From Gorsachius magnificus (lineage: Eukaryota; Chordata; Aves; Pelecaniformes; Ardeidae): a DNA stretch of 64,000 nt. Below, piece after piece: positions 12,401 to 25,000 of the stretch. Location of the stretch: positions 10,291,821 through 10,355,820 of the forward strand of contig CM067081.1 of assembly GCA_034008185.1 (NCBI GenBank). Reading direction: 5' to 3'. Position 1 is the first letter of the stretch. The number at the start of each line of letters is the position of its first letter. The notes beneath the pieces were generated by a model. The model worked only from the letters and a program-made list of their open reading frames with translations. It was not told the DNA's origin and did not search any database. The translations under genes were made by a program, and so were the position numbers.

Positions 12401-15400
12401 TGACAGACGTGGCAGTGATTCAAAGTTATTACCAAGACTTCTGAATGCTCAGGAAGGTGGAGACTCCAAAGATAAGGTATTTCCAAACACGAATCAACAC
12501 TAAAGTAAAGCGTTTTACACAAAGGCGTTAGATGATGGAAGAAGGAGGCAGTCTAAGTCCAGTGCACGAATGTGATTCTCATTCATTGAATTCAGTGATT
12601 TTGCACCCGTGATAACTTGGTGCCAATAGCAAGAGCCAGGCCCCGTGTTTACCACACACCTCACCTTTCACAGGGATTTTCACAGTAATGATTACAACAA
12701 TTTCTTATTGCCAAACATCCGCCGTGTGTCTTGGGGCTGTATTTTGACTGTTCCCAAGTTCCCTAAGCAGTCTGTTGCAAGATAACTCTTGCATTGGATG
12801 CTTTGCCTCAAAGGCACTGGGAGTATTTTTCTGTCTTCACTGTGTATGGAGCCAAGACCTGGAAGCTGTGGACAAGAACATAGGTTGTTGTGGACCATAA
12901 CGTAGCTTAGCTACCTGCTAGGTTGCCACCTGCTTTTTTTGGCACCACAGTAGCTGTGATGATGAAGTTCAGCACCTCTCTTAGGAGGTTTGAATGTGGC
13001 CTGGAGTGCCTTTTGACTTGCAAATCAATTGACAACAACAAAATCCCTAGGTGGACTTTTCTTCCTCTGAGTGTTAAACTCTCTCACTTTAGAAAGTGGG
13101 TTTCATGGTTTAATTAGTAATTATTACTCTTTTTCCTCATAATGTGGTTTAGATCAACATTTCATTTCACAGTGCCAAAGTGAGCAAATGCTGTTGTGCA
13201 ACTAAGCCTTCCCATACAGTAACAGCACCACCAACGGCCTTTTTGGGGATCAAGTTACTGAGAAATGTTTACACAACCAATGAACATTGGTGCTATATAT
13301 TATTTCCTAGTAAACAGAGACATAGCAACCTCACAACACTATGAAGTGGTTTCTTAATAGTAAATAAACCAATCTCTCACTTTGTCAGTCAGCAGTGGAA
13401 TCTGATATCCCCTGCACTCCAACTCCGATAATACTGTTTATTATATACCCCCAGAGGCTGTTTCCACACTGATCTAACAGGCATTAACATCAACCAATCT
13501 ACTTGGTAAATAGCCCTGAGATGCTTTATTGCCCAGCTCCCTGGTGCTCGCCTTTGCTTACGTACTAACACCAGCTGCTTTTAACCTGCTACTGACAGAG
13601 GGAATAAGTCATGGAGAGTCTCTTTCCTAAAACAGGGAAGCGCTGTTTTCATTGCAGTTCTTTTGGAGAATTGTTTGATGCCCAGAAGTGGTGGTGGTGT
13701 TGGAAGCTAAAGGCTGGTGCTTGAACAGGTCTAAAGGGGGGCAACTCTAGTAGATGCAAAGGAGCTATACTGACTTACACCAGCCAACGTGAGAGCCCAG
13801 AGCTCGGGGAGCTCGGCAGCAGCTCTCAGGAAGAGAAAACAGCTTCCTCCAGTCTTCTCATTTCGTGCTCTCCTTGCTAAGATCACACACGAAAGAAGAG
13901 GTTTGGCAGGCCTTAGTTTGAATGATAGGGTTTGCAGCGTGAGTCCTTGTGCCGGAGTGCATTTCCCAAGGCTTTAGGGGACTGCAGCCCTCCAGCTCCC
14001 GCACATCAGCAGTGCTGGGGGGAAAAACACTCTACTTCATGGGAAGAAGGGGTTATTATGCCAAGGTGTCAAGGCTGTTTAAGAGGAGGACAGAAGCCTA
14101 ATCTAAAGGCAGATGGAGGCTTATGGACAGAAGAAGGATAGAAAATTTCCATATAGGGCTTGATGACTACCCCAATACAGACACATCCCTTTTATGAGTG
14201 AGGAAAGGAAACAAAGCAAGACCTCTCTGACCTATTATGAAATGTTTGGAGCAAGAAAAAAGGGGAACTGTGGCCTCACTGAAACCTGACCTAAAACTCC
14301 AATCTGTGCTAAGAAACATTTCTGTGGGGGCACAGATGGAAAGAGCCTTTTTCAGTAATGGCAGAGCCCATGTCCTACCCAGGACCCAGCTGTGATGGGG
14401 GAAGAGGTTACCACCACCATTGTTCCCCTTGCCGGTGACTGTTGTTCCTGTAGTTCTGCTTTTGTGAAATAATTACCTTTAAGCAAAAGTAGCTAGGTCA
14501 GAATAAAGTGTTATATCCGTAATCAGTGCTACCGTGAGGGAAATTGAAAAATGCCACATAAACTACTCAAGTGGTGGATGGAGAAAGTAACATCCAGCAG
14601 GTGTGTGGCAACACGCAGCCGAGGTAGCATCATCCATGGGGCTTGTCCGCTCTTGGCTTTGAGAGTCAACGAAACTGGAAGATTAGCTGGGAAACACTTG
14701 CTCCGTGGTGTAAAGGCTGGTGAGGGGACAGCTGGATAAAACCATGGAATATCCATGTTGTTTGCTCTCCTCACTTCTCCCGTGTTCTTTTTGTGCTTCC
14801 TTCCCTACTGCTCTCTCTGATACAACTTTTTCTCTCCCTGCCTATCAAGAAATGTCTCTATGCCTTGAAATAACTAAATTAATTTTTTTTCTCCACATCT
14901 TCTTCTCCAAGTTTTTCTGCAAAGAAGGTAATCTCTTGAGTCTTTCCAAGATACCTAAATTTCCTCTGCTAAAAGGAGCTATTACAGGCAAGACCTTTGT
15001 TTTTTAATTATTTCTGTTTTGTTTTGCAAAGCCAGGATGTGGCTTGAAAGGCCTCTATAAATGACAGCAGAGTACAAAGACAATCTCTGATATCTGTTAA
15101 CTGCATTCAGAACTAACCTGACTGGAGAAGCCAGGTACATTGCTTGGGGAAAAAAAGGAGAAAAAGAGGGAAATCTGGTTTTGTCTAAATATGTCCTTTA
15201 ATTAAATTAGGCTGTAGGTAAATCATAGACAGCATCCAGTGTGCTGTGCATGTGCAAGTGCTACATGTGGGGACTTAGTACCTCTAGGTTTTTGGAAATC
15301 AGGCACTCGAGTTGCGTTTTACTGGGAAATTTTCATTCATGGTATTTTTTGGTCATACCAATAGATGGCAATCTCCCTTCGTGTCATTTCTCTTCTTCAA

Positions 15401-17180
15401 AAGTGAACTAAAAGGTGAGGAGGAGAGGGAGAAAACAATTTTTCTCAAATGCTTTTTCCCTTTTATGTGTCAGAGTTTCAAAGCTAAATGTTCAAATGCC
15501 CTGGAAATGAGAAATTATCTGAAAACTAGTTCACTGCATGCTACCAGAGCACAAATTACCCCATGCTGTCCTGTCAGATTTAATCTGCCTGAATCATTTT
15601 TGGAAGGGATGATATGGGATTTAGTTACCATGTGACTAGTAAACTGAGATTAGCACTGTTCTTGATACTACTGCATATTTTAATCTATGATTCAGTTTAT
15701 GCCTGAGTTCTACATTGTGAAATCTTCAGCAGATATCAAAAAGGTTGGGAAAAAGAGAAAAGAAAAAGAAATCTCAAGTCATATAAAAGACCCCTGATCT
15801 TCCCATCTGATTCTGCTCTGGGCCACAGTGCTGTAATTCCGGAATAACAGTGAAGAAAATATCTCGGTGTCAGATTAGCAGATGTGATGGTAAAAATAAA
15901 CCCTGGCTGTTTTGCTTGTTTGCTCTGGTGAGGCTGTGGGAGTACTTACGGAGTTTGGAGCTAGTTTTTTTAGTTTGATGGTCTCAGCTTTGCTTAGAGC
16001 ATCAGATTGCTGAATTAATTTCACCTTTTTACTCCCTTTATTTGCTCATATACTACCATGACAGGCACAGAGCCCATGGGCATATGAGATTTTCTTAGGA
16101 GATACTTCCCACAAAAACTAATTTCATTGCTGCAGATTTGGTTAAAAAGTTAAAAATAAAGCCAAATGGATGTCTTTGCCCCAGCTGTGTGGTTCTCTCC
16201 ACCCAGGATGAAGCTGGGACCAGCAAGTTCAGTTCTTTTGGAAAATATTATTTATTTCAGCCACATTATCTTGTTGATCCAGGGTGTTCCTCTTGCTGCC
16301 ACGCCGGGCATCTGCTGCGAGCTCTTCACCCACTGCCCTCTGGTTGATCCACGTCCCTTCTCCTGTCCTCCCCTTGGAGCACAGGTCTCTGCATGGCCAG
16401 CTTCCCTCCTGCGGCATTTGCTCCAAGCTCTGGCTTCCTGAAGATGCGTGGGGGTCTCTCAGTCGATCTGGCATCATCCGGAAGCCCCAGGCTATTTGGA
16501 AAGAAATTGTGTGCTTCGACACTACATGCTTGTTTCTGTTGAATTCTTGGCATCCTGTAATTTATTCTGTCCTTCCTTTCACCAGCAGCCAGAATATTGC
16601 AAGTCAGTAAACAGGCTTTAATCTACAGCCATTGTTAACTAGAGAATGCAGGTAGCGCTGAAAATAAATTGCATCTACTAGCGGTGCACAGCATGAAACC
16701 AGAGGTTTCATATGTGACCCTCCTCTGTACCAAAAATAGTCCCTTGTATATAAAGAAGAGCTATTTATTTAAGCTGCAAGTATTTGGTTTTGTGGGGTGC
16801 TCATAGCGGAGGAATAGAGCTGAGGCTGGAGAGGATGCTAATGGCAGCAACAGGGCAGGTAGAACAGCAAGCTAAAAGAAAATGAAGTTTCATTCACAAT
16901 TTACCCATTCTTCAGGTTTCCAAGTGTAAACACATCATGCTTCCTGGGAGTAAGATGGCCACGGGCCTTCAGGTACTGAAAATGCCGTAAAGTGCTTTGC
17001 ACCGTTTTTTACCTTTCACAGCATTTCTGCTCTGAACGCCTGCTGACATTTTATGTAGACATTTTATCTATTGCATGCATGTCAGAGGTTAGGTGTTTCT
17101 TTTGTAATGGGATATGCCATTTACTTCCAGAAGGTATATTATTCTGCCTCTTTGCATTTTATGAAGCATTTCCCCTTGAG

Positions 17181-17208
17181 AAAACAAAACAAAACAAAAC
17201 CAAAAAAA
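17181..17208. repeat. (AAAAC)n simple repeat
   Basis: Four near-perfect AAAAC units followed by an A-rich tail. A short microsatellite with no coding meaning. Confidence 0.85.
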
Positions 17209-17239
17209 GCCCGACCACAGTCAAGGATTATGTGAAGTG

Positions 17240-17880
17240 AGGAGAGAACACACAAAACCTGGCCTTCAGCTTCAGAGATGAATTGCCATAATCTGAAGCT
17301 GATACCAGATGAACTGCCGAAGGGTGCTATTAAAGCCTTGATACCATTACCTCTCATCTTTGACCTGAAGGGCTTGATTGCCTGCTTCTGGAGTGTTAAT
17401 GAATTTGCTAAGCTGCTCTGCAGCAAAACTGTGGGCATGAACTTTCTCTCTCCTGAAAGAATGGAGGAGAAATCTCTGAGCTTGTTTTCATGGCTCCAGT
17501 TAAATTGCTGATACCGGGGATTTTGCCGTCTCTGCAATGAGCGGCAGCAGAATCTACGAATGTTAGATTTCCTCCACAAGAAATGCAGCGGGGGAGATGC
17601 AAGGAGAGAATGGGAAATAGGGGGAAACACAACAGCGTTATTTTCCTGCTTTCAGAAACACATTTGCTGGTACAGTTAATAAATATTAACAAGGCACAGG
17701 TCTCCATGTGGCCCCCAGCCAGTTCCCCAGCAGATCCATTGCACTCTGGCCCGAGTGAAAGGGTGTCAGCTTCATTAATGGCAGCATTCTCCAGGTACAC
17801 CCAAATTAATCAAGCATGTTATGGGAAGCTAATGGGTGTAAAATTAATAGGGTATTTTTGCCACCTTTTGCAGATATTTC
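17240..17880. promoter_or_regulatory. Candidate conserved non-coding cluster
   Basis: This 640-bp block has long stretches free of stops on both strands (plus 17278-17511; minus 17139-17630 and 17408-17800). Its codons match no domain I know. It includes TAAT and AATTA-rich motifs such as 'gttaataaatattaacaagg' (about 17675) and 'ccaaattaatcaagcatgtt' (about 17801). It also has balanced composition and no microsatellite decay. Long bidirectional openness with homeodomain-type words is often seen in ultraconserved-like enhancers. A coding exon cannot be ruled out: the plus-strand 77-codon frame starting MNCHNLKL is the best alternative. No clear splice sites bound it. Confidence 0.35.
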
Positions 17881-20800
17881 TGAATAAACTGTGATGCTTA
17901 TTCTGGAGCTAGAGAGCAAGGTCCAAAGGCCGCTAAGTCAACTGTTGTCTTTCTATTCCTTTTCAGTGAACTTTGGAGCAGGTTCTGATAATATAAGCAC
18001 AGCAGAGAAATGTGGCCCTGGGTACAATGCCAGACTTAAAGTTAGAAGACTCAGCTTTAAAGTCAGAGTACTCATCTGCTGCAACTTTACAGGTCACTAC
18101 TTCACCTTCCATGCCTCAGTTTCACCCAGAAGCTCCTTCTGGCTTTCTGCAGGGTGGGATTGACCCTTCCTAGTAGGGATTTGCTGAACCTCAATAGTGA
18201 GGGCGATGTGGACTTTCTGGGAGGCCATTGGGGGTACTGTGATGCTGTATGTCAGGCTCTGACTTATAATCACAGGTTGGGAAACTCCCGGGTGGCAATC
18301 AAAGCCCAGTGTGCACTGCTGACATCCACAGGATCTGTTCTGCCTCACTGTGGACCTTTGGCATCTCCCCTGTTTTGGTTCTGGATCCGTTCTGAGCACA
18401 GTTTGTCAATCCCGCCAAACAAAAGGACTAAATGCAAACAGTTTTCAAAACAAATGCAGAAAACATCAGTTCATGCAACATTAAGTTTACTGTAGGAATG
18501 CTCTCTCAGTGTTGCTAGCTCAGCCACGCTGTGTGTCCTGTTTATTTCTTAGTGTGCTTGCACATTTAACGTACGAGTTCAAAAAGGAAAAACTAGTGTA
18601 AGGGATGTAACTTCACCTGTCATCTGGGGAAAGTTACCTTGTTAATTTTCTATTGTTCGGCATTCTGAGCTCTTGAGGGAAAGCATCAGGAGGTTTATCC
18701 CTGCCAAAGGGTATGGCCTTTGGTGAGTTGAGAAACACAGCGTGCCATTCCTGTCTCAAACTGGCTGTTGCATGGCTTGTTGTATTTATGCAAACATCCT
18801 CTGGCATAGCACAAGAGACCAGGAAGGTTCACATGCAGACTCATGGGGGTTATATTGGTTCATTCCCTAAAGAAATACGTACTCCCACACAGGCGCAGCT
18901 TTTCCCATTGTGGAGGAATAAGAAGAACCCCTGTATCGTATTAGAATGATTTACTATCACATGGAAGCTACGTCTGCCAGTGGCAGGGGCAATGGGGCCA
19001 TGATTGGTCCCACAAGTGGAAACTGGAATTACTCTGAGGCATCACTCCTATTGAAACGTCTCTGTTTAGCAAAGGATCTGTATATGGGCACAGGAATGAT
19101 AGATAGTCTATCCTTAGTCTAAGCTGAGACCACCAACATTAAAATGTTACAACATTTTTTCTGTAGCACCTCCCTAGGCAGAGCTACATTTCTGTGCATC
19201 CCCTAGGTGTAGGTTTCCATAGGATAGCGTATAGCGATGTCTTTAACATGTTGCTTTGGCTCTCATTTTTCTGGGTTTATGGTATTGCTGGGCTCGGGGA
19301 AAAAGTCCCTTTAAGGAAGAAAGCTCTATAAAAAAGAAATAAAATAATGATCCCTTAAGAACCTGAAGGGAGATACAGAATCCACTGCAACCCCTAGGAA
19401 GAGATTATGCAAATCAACCTTTTTTTTTCTGGGAAGGAGCGAGGGAGCAATGTAAGATATCTGGTAAAGGAGCTTCTGAGAAAGGAAGAATCCTTCTGTC
19501 ATGCCAAGGGCAAGCACCTTTTCTTTCATACTATTCCCTCGATGCTTTTCCTAACTTCCTTCCTGACATCTCTTGTGTCAGCAATAGATTAAAATTTATT
19601 GAGGGTTCGGATACACTGAGTGTCCCTTCATTTTCCCCAGTGTTTTCATGGCTCACCATAGTACATTCAGCCTTTAAATCCACTTTTGCTACTCTTCTGG
19701 TACTTTCAGAGAATCTCTGGTGGATTTTCCCAATGTGTTTTGGCTACTTTTCTCGGAAAGACTGGCTCTTGCATTAGTAGCTCTCTCCCCAAGCTCCAAT
19801 GAGGAAACCTAAATTGTCGGTTTATGTCCAGATAAGGTCTTATTTAAGACCCTTTTGCAAAATTTTCTGGACATAAAATGACATTACCTGGACATAAACA
19901 GGAACCTCTTCTTCCTAAGCAGCAGAACTCTAAAGTATTCCAGCAAGGGGGGAAATATTTCCGTAATGGAGATGGAATGCACGATTTATTGTTGTTTCAT
20001 ATTTTTATTTTATTAAGAATATCTGATACTTTCTGTAATAAGACTTTGCCTATTAAGTGTAGCCCTGGCTGCTTGGGGACAGGGTGCTCAGGACACCAGA
20101 CATGAAAACAGTGAGTGTGTCCTTCCTGTACTCCTCCTAATGCCCACATACCTTAGCAGCCCCCAGGGCAGCAGCTTCCAGCAGACCTGGACTGTGATAT
20201 GGAGCGTGGAAGGGAGCAGAGGGAGCAGAATTATGGGGATGGAAGTGATGGAGAATGAGTGAAAAGAAGACCTGAAGGATATGGATTGGAATTAGAGGGC
20301 AAGGAGCAGATCTCTGGTGCACTGGAGGTGAGATGGGGATGTCCTGGACAAGGATCCAAGCTGGGAGGGTCCTGGGACCAAGCAGGCAAGAGCCTGCAGC
20401 AGGAGAAGGAGCAGGGAGTTGAGGACTTGGACATGACTGATCAGTAATGGCTGGGATCGAGGTGAAAAGGAACCATGTGTGGGATGGGAGCAAGAGGAGA
20501 GCAGGGTAGGGTTAGAGTGAGTCAGGCTGTGGGAGGTGAAGGGAAGAGCAGATGCTTGGGTTGGCATGAGCACAGGCCGGGGTTTCCAACCCACATTTCC
20601 TTGTTCTCTGCACGTGTGAAAGCTTCCAGCAAAGCATCTTCTCCCCTACCTGTGCTGATCCGCATCAGAGATGACAATCAGCGGTTGCTATCAATTACTC
20701 CATTAGTTTTATTTGGTTGAAAGTTATTTTGGTATACTGATGGGATCCAGCCTGGCTTGAGCTCTATGATTGACACCATGTGATAGAAAAGATTCTGGCT

Positions 20801-23264
20801 TTTCTGATTGTGCAGTTTGCTTGCACGTTGCAGCAAGAAATTCTTTCCCCAGATTCCATTCCTTGATTTGCACATTTCAGGTTAATCTCTTGGCCATTCA
20901 TACAAGCTGACTCTAGTCTGTTTATTTAGCTGGATAAACGTCTGATATAAAATCTCATTAGCCCAGCAATTACCTTTGACACCATAGATGAACAAAGTCT
21001 CTTTGCCATGTAAATTAGGAAATCACACCAAGTCCCTTCCAGTTCTGAGAGGACACAGTTTTGAAAGACGTTCAAAATGCAGAACATCAGTTAAAGTCAT
21101 TAATATTTCTGCCGTGGGTACGGTTTGTATTGAACAGCCTGGACACCACCAGCCATAGGATTTTATCGTAATTCCTCATGATAAAGCTGTCCCTATGCAT
21201 CATGTGCGGACCAAAAGCCCAGTTGCAACATTAATCATTCCACTTGATGATTCTTTCAGCTCTCCCCGTATGGCATTTCTTTGGAAAATAGCAAAAAGAA
21301 CACCAAGAGCACAGACTGATCTTCAGAGGAATGGAAAATAGGAAGGCAAGTCCATTCTTTGCAGCAATCCCAACAGAATACCTTTTATTATCAATCCCCA
21401 TTATTAACTGGTATTAAGCACTATTAGGGCAAAAAATGATTTACAGTGTCAGAAATTTAGATTAGGGTCTTGATTTCCTCCTCCACATCTCCTGTATTCT
21501 CTCTGATGTGAAAAGACTCTCTGGGCAGTGAGGGTGCATGAAGCTCAGGATTTCAAAGGAGCCCAAGTCCCATTCATAGCCAGGGCCATTCAGGTGGCTC
21601 TGACACTTTGCTCTTTGGAAAAATTAGCCAGAATCTTTCCGAAGTGATAGGCATTGGCATCTTCAGTGTTTGATTTCCCACTCCCTCAGGTCCCTTTACA
21701 AATATTATCCATACAGGGTATTGCTTGGAAGTGGGAGCTTTTTTAATGGGCTGTGTTTGTTCAGAGAACCTGTGTAAGGTATCATGAAAGTGCGTATACA
21801 AAGAAAAAGAGCTTCATATGAAGTTTGCCATTCATGCAGCTGTGTTGTAGCATTCTTTCTTAATAAATGGAGCGATGCCGTTTTTTCCCACACAGTAGAA
21901 AAATAATTGCATTTCAAACAGTCATGCCAGAGCCTTGTTTGCCCAGATGTTGTTCCTTTATGGTACAGCATCTCCTCTAATTCTGTAGGGCTGTTCTGGC
22001 CATCTGGGTCACCAGCAGCCTCATTAAAGTGTTTACAGGTACGGTATGCCCAGAGTGAAAAGTGAAAAGATGAGTGGTGAAAAGTGGTGAGTGGTGAAAA
22101 GAACACATTGTAATTAACCATAGTATGGATCTCAATCTGGGTAGATGCTTCTTTAAAATTTAAATTACATCTAACCACTCCAGTAGAGATGAGCAGAAAG
22201 CAGGAGAAGTAGAAAGCAAAATAATGATGTGATTAATATTCACACCATAAAGAATTCACACATCCCATCTGTCAGAGACTGCTGTATGTTCCATACCTAT
22301 CTGTCCACAAATCAGAAGACGACTGATAATTTATAAAAAAAAAAAAGTAATTTATTCAGAGAACTGCACATCTCTTCATGTTTTAGCTTGTTGTCTTGGT
22401 ATCTTGATTTTACAAATGTGTTTGTTGTCCATAACTCTTTCCTGACATTTTTGTGCAAACATATTTTCATCCTTGGCCAGAAAGTGTTTGTGTAAGATTG
22501 TCCCATTAAGCATAGTAGACCTTGACTGTTAAGTGCACCTCTAATTTCTGCTGAAAGCAGTGGGATTTACAGCAATGAGCTTTAAAGATGGTTCTCCTGC
22601 TAGACCTGGATCACTTGCTTAATCTCTACAAACTATATGGCTTTTGCTAGAGTAATTTCCTTGATCACTACACAAATCTTTTTGATTAAACAAATGTGTT
22701 CTGAGCCCAGAAGTCCCTTATTGCAAACATTTATACTGTTGTCCCCCTGACCCCAGCCCTTCGTGTTTGGGGCCCGGCCAGGTTGTTTGCATTATGAGGA
22801 GAAATTGATGACAGGCATCAGACAAGGGGTTTTGGTGCTGTCCTGCTTATTTACAATGAATATCCACAAAGTTATGCTTCCCTCAACCTGGCAGAAACCA
22901 TGAGAGGCAGCTTTTCAACACAGCTTAAAAATCCAGTGCCTGAAGTGCATTTAACTTTGGCCCTTTCTCAGGGCCACCAGCACAAGAGCGTTTCATTTTC
23001 TCACCATTGGCTTTTGTCAGTTGGCTTTTGGCTCCTGAGCTCTGTCACCACGATGTGTCCTTGCAAACACTGTCCTGCCACCTTTGGGACTGGACCCTCA
23101 GCCTACACACATCAGTTGTGTGAGGTTCACTCTTGCTTGTCTTGGCCACCACCTACTGCTGCCACCAGGTACCTGCTTCCAAAAAGGAATAGAATTTCCT
23201 CCCCTGTAGGTGAAAGAACAGTGTTTAACTAAAGCTGTGGTAAATGGCAGCTGCTGATACCTTT
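17881..23264. other. Non-coding stretch upstream of the solo LTR
   Basis: No gene or recognisable transposon. The region 20,880-21,120 has a conserved-element-like texture (TTTATTTAGC, AATTACC and TAAATTAGG words). A short degenerate tandem repeat lies at 22,052-22,102. A poly-A run sits at 22,335-22,346. The open frames at 18.1-18.5 kb and 20.1-20.6 kb overlap on opposite strands without features. Confidence 0.5.
22052..22102. repeat. Degenerate GTGAAAAG/GTGGTGA tandem repeat
   Basis: A run of imperfect units of 'agtgaaaag' and 'gagtggtgaaaag' makes a short purine-rich minisatellite, five to six copies in about 50 bases. It is not related to the neighbouring LTR. Confidence 0.7.
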
Positions 23265-24216
23265 GAATGTGTATTGGGTTTGTGTGGCCAGGTTTGGGGG
23301 GGGGGAAATACAGGAGTGGCTTCTGTGAGAAGCTGCCAGAAGCTTCCCCCATGTCCGACAGAGCCAACACCAGCCGGCTCCAAGATGGACCTGCTGCTGG
23401 CCAAGGGTGAGCCCACCAGTGACGGTGGTAGTGCCTCTGGGATAACATAGTTAAGAAGGGGGGAAAAAATCCTGTGCAACAGCAGCCAGGGAGAGGAGTG
23501 AGAGGCTGTGAGAGGAGCAGCCCTGCAGCCCCCCAGGCCAGTGCAGCAGGAGGGCAGGAGGGGCTCCAGGCGCCAGAGCAGAGATTCCCCTGCAGCCCCT
23601 GGGGCAGCCCATGGTGGCCCGGGGGCCCACGGGGGAGCAGATCCCCACCTGCAGCCCGGGGAGGAGCCCAGGCTGGGGCAGGTTTGCTGGCAGGGCTGGT
23701 GACCCTGCGGGGACCCACGCTGGAGCGTCTGCTCCTGAGGGACTGCACCCCATGGGAGGGATGGACCCAGGCTGGGGTAGTTGATGAAGAACTGCAGCCT
23801 GGGGGAGGAGTGTGAGGAGTCCTGCCCTGAGGAGGAAGGAGCAGCAGAGACAGCGTGGGATGAACTGACCCCAACCCCCATTCCCCGTCCCCCTGTGCCA
23901 CTCAGGGGGAAGAGGGAGAGAAATTGGGAGTGAAGTTGAGCCTGGGAAGAAGGGAGGGGTGGGGGAAGGTGTTTTAAGATTTGCTTTTATTTCTCATTGT
24001 CCTACTCTGATTTGACTGGTAATAAATTAAGGTAATTTCCCCAATTTGAGTCTGGTTTGCCCATGACAGTAATTGCTGAGTGATCTCTCCCTGTCCTTAT
24101 CTCGACCCACGAGCCTTTCCTTATATTTTCTGTCCCCTGTCCAGCTGAGGAGGGGAGTGATGGAGCGGCTTTGGTGGGTACCTGGCGTCCAGCCAGAGCC
24201 GGCCCACCACATAATG
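23265..24216 (+). mobile_element. Solo LTR, ERVL-type, with target duplications
   Basis: The LTR runs from TG at 23,270 ('tgtattgggtttgtgtgg') to CA at 24,211 ('ggcccaccaca'), 942 bp. It is flanked by gaatg (23,265-23,269) and taatg (24,212-24,216). These are 5-bp target duplications with one mismatch, the size expected for ERVL-class insertions. The opening block 'gcttctgtgagaagctgcc' and a polyadenylation signal AATAAA at 24,021-24,026 fit a U3-R-U5 layout with the R end shortly after. The closing 'cgacccacgagcc' and 'gaggaggggagtgatgg' blocks match a bird LTR family I know. No primer-binding site, gag or pol follows, so the internal region was probably lost by LTR-LTR recombination. The GC-rich middle (23,480-23,900) yields long spurious frames on both strands, up to 267 codons, with no viral or host domain. 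Confidence 0.85.
24021..24026 (+). promoter_or_regulatory. LTR polyadenylation signal
   Basis: AATAAA within the solo LTR, about 190 bases from its 3' end and after a T-rich stretch. Its position fits the R region of the LTR, where proviral transcripts would be cleaved. A host transcript running on the plus strand could in principle use it. Confidence 0.6.
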
Positions 24217-24972
24217 ACTACTACTCACACAAAGTTATTGCCTGCATAAAAATTGGTAGCAAAAGAAAACAAAAACTGTGAGTCAAGACTGATGGTTTTT
24301 GTTAGAATTTTTTTAGAATTTGCAGGTAAACGTGATTCCAGTTATTTTTAGATCAAAAATGCTGTTTATACAATGTCAAAATGTTACACTTTTTTAAAAA
24401 AAAAGTATTTTAGAAAACAAACTCTCTTTCTCTACCTAGGGTCTAGCAGGATTATTTTAGTTTGGGTTGGTTCAGCCCAGGTAAAAGTGTTTTATTCTTT
24501 TGAGCTGCCTCAGAAGATTTAGCTTGCTCTGTTTAGCAAATTCCCACTTTGTGCGTTGGTCCGTGAGATGGCAGTCTGAGGTGCTGTCACCCCTGATGAT
24601 CTAGAGGTCTCCAAAGGATGGCTTTCTTCTTTCACAAAACAAAATGGATTTCTTTCCAAGTATGCTCTATCTTTCAAGGTAGAAATCATCTGACTCCGGC
24701 GCATCATAAAAGATGATAAAACAATCCAACTTGTGAAAAGGAACATGGGCATCACTCTCCTGAGACAAAATGCCTGTGTGGTGAGGTGTTATAATGAAAA
24801 AATCCTATGGCTGTATTAAACTAATTCCAAACAAGGCATGTGAGATGGCATCAGCAATCAACAGTGAAGCTGTTCAACTGAAATTCAGTCAAAATATTGT
24901 ATTCCAGATGATAATGTCAAAAGAAAAATTTGATTTTTGTGTAAAAATGTTCTTAATTCAAATTTTTTGTCA

Positions 24973-25000
24973 GCATGCAGCACAAAAAATGCTGGCATGC
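24973..25000. repeat. GCATGCAGCA hairpin
   Basis: Inverted repeat: 'gcatgcagca' faces 'tgctggcatgc' across the short loop 'caaaaaa', giving a 10-bp stem with one bulged G. Function unknown; it may be chance. Confidence 0.5.

Larger units (their letters stand above)
6617..17239. other. Long repeat-poor non-coding stretch
   Basis: About 10.6 kb with no recognisable gene and no clear transposon. The frames present are below about 110 codons and none shows a domain, signal peptide or matching frame on neighbouring ORFs. Segments around 7200-7430, 8470-8800 and 9280-9460 are rich in TAAT, ATTA and CAATTA-type words. They lack low-complexity decay, which makes them look like candidate conserved non-coding elements. 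A moderately GC-rich patch lies at 16,280-16,480. A G-rich run (ggggtggggtgggg) sits at about 9193-9208. Confidence 0.5.

Noticed and set aside
13310..13380. MIR-like words 'acctcacaacactatgaagt'
   Set aside because: Only one short block fits, without the core or tail of the family.
20137..20594. Pro/Ser-rich frames on the minus strand
   Set aside because: They arise from a purine-rich plus-strand segment. Overlapping frames are open on both strands with no domain.
23098..23901. Minus-strand frame of 267 codons
   Set aside because: It lies mostly inside the GC-rich solo LTR, overlaps long frames on both strands, is Pro/Ser/Leu-rich and shows no domain. It is an LTR shadow.
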